A model generated the notes under the pieces. That model searched no databases, was not told the DNA's origin, and was given only the letters and a program-made list of their open reading frames with translations. Positions 49,278 to 58,512 of a DNA stretch of 64,000 nucleotides are shown in pieces. Numbering within the stretch: the first letter of the stretch is position 1; the number at the start of each line of letters is the position of its first letter. The position numbers were made by a program, and so were the translations under genes. This DNA comes from Folioceros fuciformis (taxonomy: Eukaryota > Anthocerotophyta > Anthocerotopsida > Anthocerotales), in NCBI GenBank assembly GCA_049999805.1, contig JBNGIO010006406.1:16581-80580 (forward strand), in the 5' to 3' direction.

Positions 49278-52200
49278 ATGCCGCTGCAAGTAAGCTGCAG
49301 CCACTGGCTTAGCGCGTGGTGCCCCGAACTATGGCTGCCTGGAGTGCTGCAATTCAGTCACGGGAAGGGCAATTGGGCCCATCCCGTGGCCCTTTGTGGG
49401 CGATCTCTGCAGCTTCAGGTGCAGTTCGGTTCTCCGGATGTGGGTTTGAACACGGGAAGTGGTGCTTCCAGACCCAACTGGAGCTGGCTTGACGATTCTA
49501 ATAAACCTCGCAGGTCTGCAGGATACGAGCACTGCGTGACGGCTGAAACAGTAAAGGAGCTATGTCAGCAAGGCTATCACAGTGAGGCTGTTGAGGCCTT
49601 GGGATTTCTGGTGGAGACAGACGGTTGCGTTTCCAGATCTCTCTTGTACTATGTACTGAAGGGTTGTCTAGCGAAGAAGGATGTGGTTCTGGCCCGCCGA
49701 GTTCATGGTTTCACGGTGAAGACAGGGCATGGGAGGGAGCACTTTTTGTGCAACCACATCCTGCGAATGTATGCCTCCCATGGCACGTTGCAGGACGCGG
49801 TGGATGTGTTCACCATGGTTGCCAGACCGGATGCTTTCATGTGGTCTTCTATAATTTCTGCGCATGTGAAACACGGTCAAGAGGAGCAGGCCCTCCAACT
49901 GTATCATCAGATGTGCATATCAGGTGTGAAGGCAGATGGGCATGTGTTTGTGGCAGCACTCCAGGCTTGTGCAAGAGTTGGAGACTTGAAATTTGGGCAG
50001 GAGCTGCACGCTGATGTGTTGGCTAGTGGCACTGAGCCTGATCTGTTCGTTTGTAGCTGCCTTGTGGACATGTATGCAAAGTGCGGTAGCTTGGAAGACG
50101 CTCAGAGAGTCTTCGATGGGCTTGGTCGGAAAGATGTTGTGATTTGGAATGCCATGATCGCAGGATATGCCCGGCAAGGGATGAGTCAGGACGCTCTACG
50201 TCTATTCAGGGATATGGAAGGAGAAGGCTGCGTGGTTCCCAATTCCATCACTTTCTTGTGCCTCCTGCAGGCATGCGCAAGTGTGGGCAGGTCAGCTTTG
50301 GAGATGGGGAAGCAGATTCATGGGCGGATTCGAGAACGAGGATATGAGGCTGATGTGTTTGTAGCCAACAGTTTGGTGACCATGTATGCGAAGTGTGGCA
50401 GCTTGGAATATGCTCAGCAACAGTTTGAGGGACTTGTGAAAAAAGATGTGGTCACATGGAATGCCATGATCGCGGGATATTCTCAGCAGGGTTTGGGGCT
50501 GGAGGCCCTTCGTCTTTACAGTGCCATGCAAGATGAAGGCGTGGTTGCGCCCGATTCGGTGACATTTGTCAGTCTCCTGCAGGCATGTGCATGTCTAGGC
50601 AGCCCAGCTTTGGAGACGGGGAAGCAACTCCATGTGCAGATCAGAGAACAGGGACATCAAGCCCATGTAGTTGTAACGAACAGTTTGCTGAACATGTATG
50701 CAAAATGTGGCAGCTTGGCAGATGCTCGTAAAGTGTTTGATGGGCTGGTTCAAAAAGGTGTGGTAACTTGGAATGCCATGATGTCAGGATATTCCCAACA
50801 GGGTATGGGACAGGAGGCGCTTCGTCTTTACTGCACTATGCAAGAGGAAGGCATGGCTGCACCTGATTCTGTGACATTTGTGTCCCTTTTGCAGGCGTGC
50901 GCAAGTTTGGGGCACCCAGCTTTGGACAAGGGAAAGGAGCTGCATGAGCTGATTACAAAACGAGGATATCAAAATGATGCGTTTGTTGGCAACAGTTTGG
51001 TGAACATGTACGCGAAGTGTGGCAGCTTGGAGGGTGCTCAGAGAATCTTTAATGGACTTGATGAAAAGAGTGTGGTAACGTGGAATGCCATGATGGCAGG
51101 ATATTCCCAGCAGGGTAAGGGGCACGAAGCCCTTTGGCTATACACTGTCATGCTAGAGGAGGGGATAACTTCACCTGATTCAGCGACATTTGTGTGCCTT
51201 CTGCAGGCATGTGCAACTGTGGGCACACCAGCTCTGGAGACAGGGAAGCAGCTTCATGCTAAGATCAGGGAACGAGGACATGAAGTTGATTTATCCGTTG
51301 CCAACAGCTTGATCAACATGTACGCAAAGTGTGGCAGCTTGGAAGATGCTCGAAGAGTGTTTGAGGGACTTGGTAGAAAAGATGTGGTGACATGGAATGC
51401 AATGATAGCAGGATATTCCCAGCTGGGTATGGGTCGGGAAGCCCTTCTTTTGAATCATGATATGGAAGAAGAAGGCATTTCTGTACCTGATTGTGTGACA
51501 TTTGTGTGCCTCCTGCAGGCCTGCGCAAGTTTGGGCACCCAAGCTTTGGACATGGGGAAGCAGCTTCACGCTCAGATTAAAAAACGAGGACATCAAGCTG
51601 ACGTGTTTGTAGCCAATGGTTTGGTGAGCATGTATGCCAAGTGTGGCAGCTTGGAACATGCTCAGCGAGTGTTTGACGAACTTGTTCTGAAAGATGTTGT
51701 TACATGGAATGCCATAATTACAGGATATTCCCAGCAGGGCATGGGGCAGGAAGCCCTTCGTCTTTACACAGCCATGCAAGAAGGCATAACCATTGCTGAC
51801 TCCTTGACTTATGTGTGCCTACTGCAGGCTTGTGCTGACGTAGCAGCTTTGGATCTGGGCAGGCGGCTACACGCACAGATTGAAGAACAAGGGCTTCAAG
51901 GTGATGTGGTGATAGTCGGAAGCTTGATAAACATGTATGGAAAATCTGGGAGCATAGTTGATGCACAGCAGATATTTGATGCGATGCCTGACAGAGATGT
52001 TGTCATGTGGAGTGCATTGATTGCAGGCTACACCTGTCAGGGAAACAGTGAAGCGGTTTTTGACTTGGTTCAGAGAATGGAAGAGGATGGCATACAGCCA
52101 GACAGCATCACATTCCTTAGTCTACTAACAGTGTGCAGCCATGCAAATCTAGTAAACAAGGGGAGAGAGTACTTGGGTTCTATGAGCAGACACTATGACA

Positions 52201-52595
52201 TGACTCCCACAGTGGAACACTACACATGCATGGTGGATCTCCTGGGCCGTGCAGGCCGACTGGATGACGCACTAGCGTTGGTAAGTACAATGGCCGTGTT
52301 GCCTAATTCTGGAGTCTGGCATAGTCTGTTGGGTGCCTGTCAAAAGTGGAAGAACTTGGAGGTGGGACGCCACGCCTTTGAACAAGCTGTTGGTCTAGAC
52401 AGGAAAGATGCCGCAGCATACGTCTTGATGTCCAACATTTATACAGGTGTCCAGATGTGGGATCAAGCAGATGAGATATTGGATATGAGAAATGCATTTA
52501 GGGTGTGGAAACAGCCAGGTCAAAGCTGGTGGACAGATATGGACGGCCAAGTGCATAGTTTTCTGGCTGGGACTAAAGCGCATCCTGACGGTTGA
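49278..52595 (+). CDS. Giant PLS-class PPR protein, E2 type with clipped DYW, 1105 aa
   Basis: This is a single ORF of the same family as 32147-36439. The ~90-residue N-terminal leader has no acidic start and is probably a transit peptide. Eight S-type modules follow, from RMYASHGTLQDAVDVF to NMYGKSGSIVDAQQIF, each with P and L motifs (WNAMIAGYSQQGM; CLLQACAS). E1 and E2 (HYTCMVDLLGRAGRLDDA; AYVLMSNIYTG) follow and the chain stops after PGQSWWTDMDGQVHSF and AHP, with no deaminase residues (HxE or CxxC). The start ATG at 49278 is the first in a stop-rich upstream region. It is expected in plastid or mitochondrion as a sequence-specific RNA-binding factor. It stands head to head with the minus-strand paralogue, the copia block lying between. 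Confidence 0.95.
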   Translation: MPLQVSCSHWLSAWCPELWLPGVLQFSHGKGNWAHPVALCGRSLQLQVQFGSPDVGLNTGSGASRPNWSWLDDSNKPRRSAGYEHCVTAETVKELCQQGYHSEAVEALGFLVETDGCVSRSLLYYVLKGCLAKKDVVLARRVHGFTVKTGHGREHFLCNHILRMYASHGTLQDAVDVFTMVARPDAFMWSSIISAHVKHGQEEQALQLYHQMCISGVKADGHVFVAALQACARVGDLKFGQELHADVLASGTEPDLFVCSCLVDMYAKCGSLEDAQRVFDGLGRKDVVIWNAMIAGYARQGMSQDALRLFRDMEGEGCVVPNSITFLCLLQACASVGRSALEMGKQIHGRIRERGYEADVFVANSLVTMYAKCGSLEYAQQQFEGLVKKDVVTWNAMIAGYSQQGLGLEALRLYSAMQDEGVVAPDSVTFVSLLQACACLGSPALETGKQLHVQIREQGHQAHVVVTNSLLNMYAKCGSLADARKVFDGLVQKGVVTWNAMMSGYSQQGMGQEALRLYCTMQEEGMAAPDSVTFVSLLQACASLGHPALDKGKELHELITKRGYQNDAFVGNSLVNMYAKCGSLEGAQRIFNGLDEKSVVTWNAMMAGYSQQGKGHEALWLYTVMLEEGITSPDSATFVCLLQACATVGTPALETGKQLHAKIRERGHEVDLSVANSLINMYAKCGSLEDARRVFEGLGRKDVVTWNAMIAGYSQLGMGREALLLNHDMEEEGISVPDCVTFVCLLQACASLGTQALDMGKQLHAQIKKRGHQADVFVANGLVSMYAKCGSLEHAQRVFDELVLKDVVTWNAIITGYSQQGMGQEALRLYTAMQEGITIADSLTYVCLLQACADVAALDLGRRLHAQIEEQGLQGDVVIVGSLINMYGKSGSIVDAQQIFDAMPDRDVVMWSALIAGYTCQGNSEAVFDLVQRMEEDGIQPDSITFLSLLTVCSHANLVNKGREYLGSMSRHYDMTPTVEHYTCMVDLLGRAGRLDDALALVSTMAVLPNSGVWHSLLGACQKWKNLEVGRHAFEQAVGLDRKDAAAYVLMSNIYTGVQMWDQADEILDMRNAFRVWKQPGQSWWTDMDGQVHSFLAGTKAHPDG

Positions 52596-52780
52596 GCAAT
52601 GTCGAAACAGATGGATTTAAAGCAGAAAACAAAGATTTGCTGTCGTTCTTGTTGTGGTAGTGGTCCGCTCAACAGGGTATGAACTTGTATGAAGATAGGA
52701 GTTTGTGAAGAAGAATTGGGATGAGCGTATGACACAGTATCCCCATGACGGACTTTTTGAGGAGCATTTGTGGAACCGGA

Positions 52781-54590
52781 TCAATCTTTCGTCCTAATTA
52801 TTGTCAGAGTCCCTGTGCCCTGAGTACGAATGGTTCTCACGCTCACCACCGATTTCCCCGAGTGGCCTACTCCAGTTTCTGAAGGCTTTGCTCGACTGCC
52901 ATCCTCGTCAAAGGGTGAAATAGTTTGCACTCCGGTGCGCGCCTTCGGAGTAGAAATCCGTGTATTTATGTCGTCCAGGGTGACATTGCCGTCCACACCG
53001 GGAAGGGGTTTCACGATGTCGAATGGACAGAAGGGAACGGGTGTCACTAGTTTTGGTTTGCGTTGAGTTGACAGCTGGCTGCCTGCGCCTGTCATAAAGC
53101 AGTTGCTCAGGCAGCTCAAAATAACGTCCAGGATTGGTTGCTTGGTGGCATTGTGAACTCACCAGGGGTAGACGGCCTGCTGCGAAACGGTGTCTCAGTG
53201 TCTTGTGCTCGTATCTCTTGACGCTCTCCCAGCCTCTGCGAACCTGAATTTTCCACAACTCCACCTGACAAACGAGTTCACATTAACAGCTTGGCCTGGA
53301 AAGCATGGCTTCACTACCAGCTACCTTTGTGTACCTGGCGTCGCAAAGCTCCATCGCATGGGATTCCTGGGCTTGGAATCCAACAAAGAGTCGGATTGTC
53401 AGGGTGGCAGAACAAGAACAACTCAACGTCATGCTCAACGTACGTATTCCTGGGACTTGAATTAGAGTAAAGACACACTTCTCATGATTGTACGGGTCTT
53501 GGGGGACACAATCCAGACGCTCGACACTGTGGTCCACTTCACTTTGCTGAGAGCTTTGATCAGTCGAGACCGTTGTGTCGAGGAACTTATGGTCTGCATT
53601 CTTGTCTATGGCAAACTTGGGAAGGCCTTCCTGCAATGGGGGATGCTCATGTATCCACCCTTGCTCCTGGTGCAATAGTCCTCCTTCGGTCTCTGGGTTG
53701 TGCAGATCAGCTAACTCCAACCACGCATCCTCCTCCTTGGAATGGACATCGCCTGTGGTATTACCTGGTGAGAGCATTACTTCTGAGGTCATGGCAGCAC
53801 CTGGAGTTTGTGTCCGTTCTTGTGAACTTGCACCGACTTACCAGCCTTTGGATACCAGTATCTACTAGACGACATCCTGCTGTAGTAACCATAGCTCTGA
53901 GATGCTTCAGTGAACGACGACTCCTGAGATAACTTTGAGTGGTGGCCATGTTGCACTCACATTTTACAGTAAGTATACCCCCCGAACGTCCTCACCTTTC
54001 AGAAGCACGAGCAAGATGTTGAGCGCAAGGGCGGCTGAGGTTGTACTTACTTGAACTTGGTATTTCGGATGCTGAGAGTTGGTGCCGTAATCAGAAGCTC
54101 CCTCAGGATACTCCAACATCCGCCTCCTTTTCGGTCGAGGGCTACCAGCAGCATCCGGGGGCTCCACTGCACACCCCGCTATGTTCCCATCTGAGCAAAA
54201 TAAGAATTGCAGAGCATCAGCACCGTAGAACAGCAGCATGTCAAGAGCTTAGCGAAGGACAGTAATGAGGTAAGGTGGTTACGCTGGCTGCAATGCGAGT
54301 TGAATACTGGTGAGCTTCCCGGCACACGGGAGATGGGAGTCCCAGAGTTGGTTGATCTTCTATGGGCGTTCTGCACCATCTCAGCTATCTCGTCCCACAA
54401 CAAAGGCGTGACATCTGACAAAATTCGCTGTGAATTGATATTTGTCTGAGCACCAGTCTCCGCTAAACAAGCCCGTGCGGCATAGCAAGAACATGAAACA
54501 GAAGTTGATCGCCCTCCACGAACCTGGGGGCTTGTCATCGTCCGGCGGCCAGCTGATAATTACGTCAGCATCATTCTTCCTGTTCGCCAT
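52781..54590 (-). CDS. XRI1: XRI1-like protein, multi-exon
   Basis: Exons with matching phases can be read at 54445-54283, 54190-54051 (PRPKRRRMLEYPE), 53923-53842 (SYGYYSRMSSSRYWYP) and 53752 to about 53500 (DAWLELADLHNPETEG), with a last exon running to the stop at 52781. The last exon has CPFDIVKPLPGVDGNVTLDDI, then RISTPK, then GKSVVSV and the end TGTLTIIRTKD. This matches the conserved C-terminus I know from X-ray induced transcript 1 (FAFVKP-GV-GDVTL-DIN-RI...GTITIMRTRG). XRI1 functions in DNA repair and meiosis in Arabidopsis. A possible first exon is 54590-54564 (MANRKNDAD). Joins before the last exon are not resolved. The gene lies antisense between two PPR copies. Confidence 0.6.
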
Positions 54591-55240
54591 GCGGGCTGCC
54601 GCTGCAGCCTACGCATGGACGACAAGGAAGAAGGCGGCAGCTCCAGCCTTCTAGAAACTAGATCACGGCGTCTTGCTCCTTTTGATGACTCCTTGCCCGC
54701 AGTCACAACCCTCCCTCTGGAACTCCCAATTGCGCTGCGCAGAATCACCAACGGCACAGGCCAAACATCTCGACAGCGGAAAGAATCGACCCCTTCCCGC
54801 AGCATTGCTGACTCCCACGAAGGAGTGTCCGGGCCAGGCCGAGGTCTGGCCCGGCCCGGCTAGGAAGCAGAGAGGAAGCAAACGGCCGGGCAGGACAGGA
54901 TTTCGGCGCCGCAATTCTGTCCTGCGATCGATCGGATTCCGTGGATTTCCGTTGGGGAATTCATGAACCCAATAAAAAGTGCATGAAATACCATTCTCCC
55001 ATGTTCATGGAACCATCACATGGCAAACGACCAGAACGCGGTGTGCATCACTTTTCGGTAAAACACAACAGAATCAGCAGAACATCGGGGTAAGGTAGAG
55101 GAGTGACTTCCAAAATCCAGCTTGGGTAGTTTTGCACATCGTGTTGCTGGATGTGAGCATGGACTGGAGTGGTGATGCCTTCGAGTGCATTTGGAGCATG
55201 CTGGGTCTTGTAGAAACGCGCAGGCCTCGTAGATCCTGAA
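54591..55240. other. Divergent interval between the XRI1-like gene and the third PPR gene
   Basis: It should hold both promoters. GC-rich near 54820-54930 (GGCCCGGCCCGGC), it then becomes balanced. No other gene is supported. Confidence 0.4.
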
Positions 55241-58186
55241 ATGGCTGTATCGTCTGAAACCGTGACCAGACTATGCCATCAAGGCCATCTGAATGAGGCT
55301 GTTGAGGCTTTGGGACATCTGGTGGAGACAGATTATGGTGTTTCCAGGTCTCTCTTTTACTCTGTTGTGAAGGAATGTGTGATGAAGAAGAATGTTGTTG
55401 TGGGTCGTCGTGTCCATGCCTTGACAGTGAGGAAAGGATATGGGGCCGACAAGTTCCTGTGCAACCACATCCTGCGGATGTATGCGTCGCATGGCAGGTT
55501 GCAAGAGGCGATGGATGTGTTCATCGTTGTTGCCGAACCAGATGCCTTCATGTGGTCTTCCATCATTTCAGCGCATGTGAAACACGGAGGAGACAAGGAG
55601 GCTATACAACTGTATCGTCTGATGCGGGGGTCGAGCGTGAAGCCGGATGGGCATGTCTTTGTGGCAGCGCTTCAGGCTTGTGCAAGGGTTGCAGACTTGA
55701 GAACTGGGCAGGACCTGCATGCTGACGTGCTGGCTAGTGGCGTTGAGCCTGACGTATTTGTAGGGAGTTGTTTGGTCCACATGTATGCAAAGTGCGGGAG
55801 CTTAGACGACGCTCAGAAAGTGTTTGATGGACTTGGTGAGAAGAATGTCGTGACATGGACCGCACTAATTTCTGGATATTCCCAGCAGGGCATGGGCCAG
55901 CAAGCGCTTAATCTTTATGGAGTAATGCAAGCCGAAGGGATAGATGTACCCAATGCAGTCACATTTGTTTGCCTCCTGCAGGCCTGCGCGAGTGTGGGCA
56001 CACCGGCTTTGGAGTTGGGAAGGCAGCTTCATGCAGAACTTGGTGGACGAGGACATCTTTCGGATGTGATTGTTGCCAACAGTTTGGTGAACATGTATGC
56101 AAAGTGCGGCAGCTTGAAAGATGCTCGGAGACTGTTTGACGGGCTTCATAAGAAAGACGTGGGTACGTGGAATGCCATAATGGCAGGATATTCCCAGCAG
56201 GGAAGGGGCCAGGAGACACTTAGTCTTTACAGAACTATGCAAGAAGAAGGGATGGTTGCTCCCGATCCTGTGACATTTGTGTGCCTTCTGCAGGCCTGTT
56301 CTAGTGTGGGCACCTCAGCTTTGGAGATAGGGAACGAGATCCATACACAGGTCAGAGAGCGAGGATACGAAGCTGATGTTTTTGTGACCAGCAGTTTGGT
56401 GAGCATGTATGCAAAATGTGGCAGCTTGGAAGTTGCGCAAAGACTCTTTGATGGACTGTATCAAAAAAATGTGGTTACCTGGAATGCATTGATGGCAGGA
56501 TACTCCCAGCAAGGCATGGGGAAGGAAGCGCTTCATCTCTACAGTGCTATGCGAGAAGAGGGCATAGCTGTGCCTGATTCTGTGACATTTGGGTGTCTCC
56601 TGCAAGCATGTGCAACGTGTGGCAAATTGGACGATGCTCGAACAGTGTTTGACGGACTTAGCAGAAAAGATGTGGTGGTCTGGAACGCCATGATAGCAGG
56701 ATATTCCCAGCAGGGCATGGCTCATGAGGCCCTTCTGATTTACAATGTCATGCAAGCAGAAGGCGAGGCTGTACCTGATTCCATGACATTCGTGTTCCTG
56801 CTGCGGGCCTGTGCAGGTATTGGCGCCCCAGCTCTGGAGAGGGGGAAGGATCTTCATGCTCAAATTAGACGATACGGGCATCAAGCTGATGTATTTGTTG
56901 CCAGTAGTTTGGTGAATATGTACGCAAAGTGTGGCAGCTCAAGAGATGCTCAGAGAGTGTTTGACAGACTTGCTAGAAAGGATGTGGTCACCTGGAATGC
57001 CATGATAGGAGGATACTCCCAGCAGGGTTTGGGGCAGGAAGCCCTTTGTCTTTACAATGCCATGGAAGAAGAAGGCGTGACTGCACCTGACTCTGTGACG
57101 TTTGTGTGCCTGCTGCAGGCATGCTCAAGTGTGGGCATAGCTGCTCTGGAGAAGGGGAGGCAGCTTCATGCGCAAATCAGGGAACGAGGACATGAAGCGG
57201 ATGCGTTTGTTGGCGCCAGTCTGGTTAACATGTATGCAAAGTGTGGCAGCCTGGAAGATGCTCAGCGAGTGTTTGGCAAACTGAGTCACAAAGACGTGGT
57301 GACTTGGACTGCCATGATAGCAGGATATTCTCAGCAGGGCATGGCGCAGGAAGCCCTTCGTCTCTACAGTGATATGCAAAAAGAGTGTTTTGCTGTACCA
57401 GACTCCATGACATTCGTTTGCCTCTTGCAGTCTTGTGCAAATGTGGCAGCATTGAACCTGGGTAGGCAGTTGCATGCACAGATTAAGGAACAAGGGCTTC
57501 AAGGTGAAGTGTATGTAGCCGCCAGTTTGATCAACATGTACGGCAAGTGTGGGAGCCTTCTTGACGCTCAAGAGGTTTTTGACGCCATGTCACACAGAGA
57601 TGTAGCCTCCTGGAGTGCACTGATTGCAGGCTACGCCTGTCAAGGAGACAGTGAATCAGTCTTCAACTTGGTGCAGAGAATGGAAGAGGATGGCATACAG
57701 CCAGACAGCATCACTTTCCTTAGTGTGTTAGCTGTTTGCAGTCATGCCAATCTAGTTGACAAAGGCAGAGAATATTTTCAAGCCATGAGCAAACTTTACA
57801 GAATCCCACCCACGTTGGAGCACTACACATGCATGCTAGATCTCCTGGGCCGTGCAGGCCGTCTCCATGAGGCACTAGAATTGGTAGCCACGATGCCTCT
57901 ATTGCCTAACGCAGCAGTTTGGCACACTCTGTTGGGTGCGTGCCAAAAGTGGAGAAATGTGGAGGCCGGAAGCCATGCCTTCGACCAAGCAGTGAAGCTA
58001 GATGAAACAGACGCCGCAGCATATGTGTTGATGTCGAACATCTACAGAGGTGTGCAAATGTGGGATCACGCCCAGGAAATGCAGGCAAGGAGAAAGCACT
58101 CCAGGGCGTGGAAGCAGCCTGGTCAGAGCTGGTGGACAGACATGAATGGGCTAGTTCATAGCTTTTTGGTTGGAGATGATACGTAA
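55241..58186 (+). CDS. Giant PLS-class PPR protein, E2 type with clipped DYW, 981 aa
   Basis: This is the third family member. It opens directly at MAVSSETVTRLCHQG, which aligns with residue ~95 of the other two, so the organelle leader is missing or sits in an unseen upstream exon. Modules run from RMYASHGRLQEAMDVF to NMYGKCGSLLDAQEVF. One triplet is shortened: LLQACATCGKLDDARTVF joins the start of an L motif to the middle of the next S motif, removing about 40 residues in frame. E1/E2 are intact, and the protein stops after PGQSWWTDMNGLVHSF, again at the PG box. RNA-binding function in an organelle is inferred from the family; without a transit peptide its location is uncertain. Confidence 0.93.
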   Translation: MAVSSETVTRLCHQGHLNEAVEALGHLVETDYGVSRSLFYSVVKECVMKKNVVVGRRVHALTVRKGYGADKFLCNHILRMYASHGRLQEAMDVFIVVAEPDAFMWSSIISAHVKHGGDKEAIQLYRLMRGSSVKPDGHVFVAALQACARVADLRTGQDLHADVLASGVEPDVFVGSCLVHMYAKCGSLDDAQKVFDGLGEKNVVTWTALISGYSQQGMGQQALNLYGVMQAEGIDVPNAVTFVCLLQACASVGTPALELGRQLHAELGGRGHLSDVIVANSLVNMYAKCGSLKDARRLFDGLHKKDVGTWNAIMAGYSQQGRGQETLSLYRTMQEEGMVAPDPVTFVCLLQACSSVGTSALEIGNEIHTQVRERGYEADVFVTSSLVSMYAKCGSLEVAQRLFDGLYQKNVVTWNALMAGYSQQGMGKEALHLYSAMREEGIAVPDSVTFGCLLQACATCGKLDDARTVFDGLSRKDVVVWNAMIAGYSQQGMAHEALLIYNVMQAEGEAVPDSMTFVFLLRACAGIGAPALERGKDLHAQIRRYGHQADVFVASSLVNMYAKCGSSRDAQRVFDRLARKDVVTWNAMIGGYSQQGLGQEALCLYNAMEEEGVTAPDSVTFVCLLQACSSVGIAALEKGRQLHAQIRERGHEADAFVGASLVNMYAKCGSLEDAQRVFGKLSHKDVVTWTAMIAGYSQQGMAQEALRLYSDMQKECFAVPDSMTFVCLLQSCANVAALNLGRQLHAQIKEQGLQGEVYVAASLINMYGKCGSLLDAQEVFDAMSHRDVASWSALIAGYACQGDSESVFNLVQRMEEDGIQPDSITFLSVLAVCSHANLVDKGREYFQAMSKLYRIPPTLEHYTCMLDLLGRAGRLHEALELVATMPLLPNAAVWHTLLGACQKWRNVEAGSHAFDQAVKLDETDAAAYVLMSNIYRGVQMWDHAQEMQARRKHSRAWKQPGQSWWTDMNGLVHSFLVGDDT

Positions 58187-58512
58187 ATCTTCCTGGGAAG
58201 TAATGAGAAAAACGACAAAAGGAGCCAAGCCGGCGTGCAATAGTCGGCCAGAAAGAGCACCTCTGAAACTCTTTGTCCTCCACTGCAGGCAAGTTTCTCT
58301 GCAACAAAATTTAAAATAGAACGCCTGTAAAAAAATAAACCCTCAACCTGGAGGATCATCAAATATTCTTACAAGAATTATAATTTCGATGATCGTCTCT
58401 AGTGAACGAATCATAGTCGACTATGGCATGAGCTAGAGGGAAATCGTTAAAATGACGAATTGTGATGATCGGCATGTCACTGGCGAGAGGAAAAATGCTG
58501 CTACTGGGGTCA
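58187..58512. other. Convergent spacer between PPR and apyrase genes
   Basis: Only the 3' regions of the two convergent genes. An A-rich phrase (AAAAAAATAAACC) lies near 58328. Nothing else is seen. Confidence 0.4.

Noticed and set aside
53283-53792. Single 169-codon minus ORF as an independent gene
   Set aside because: Its left part is explained as an exon of the XRI1-like gene with matching phase; the remainder is intron read-through.
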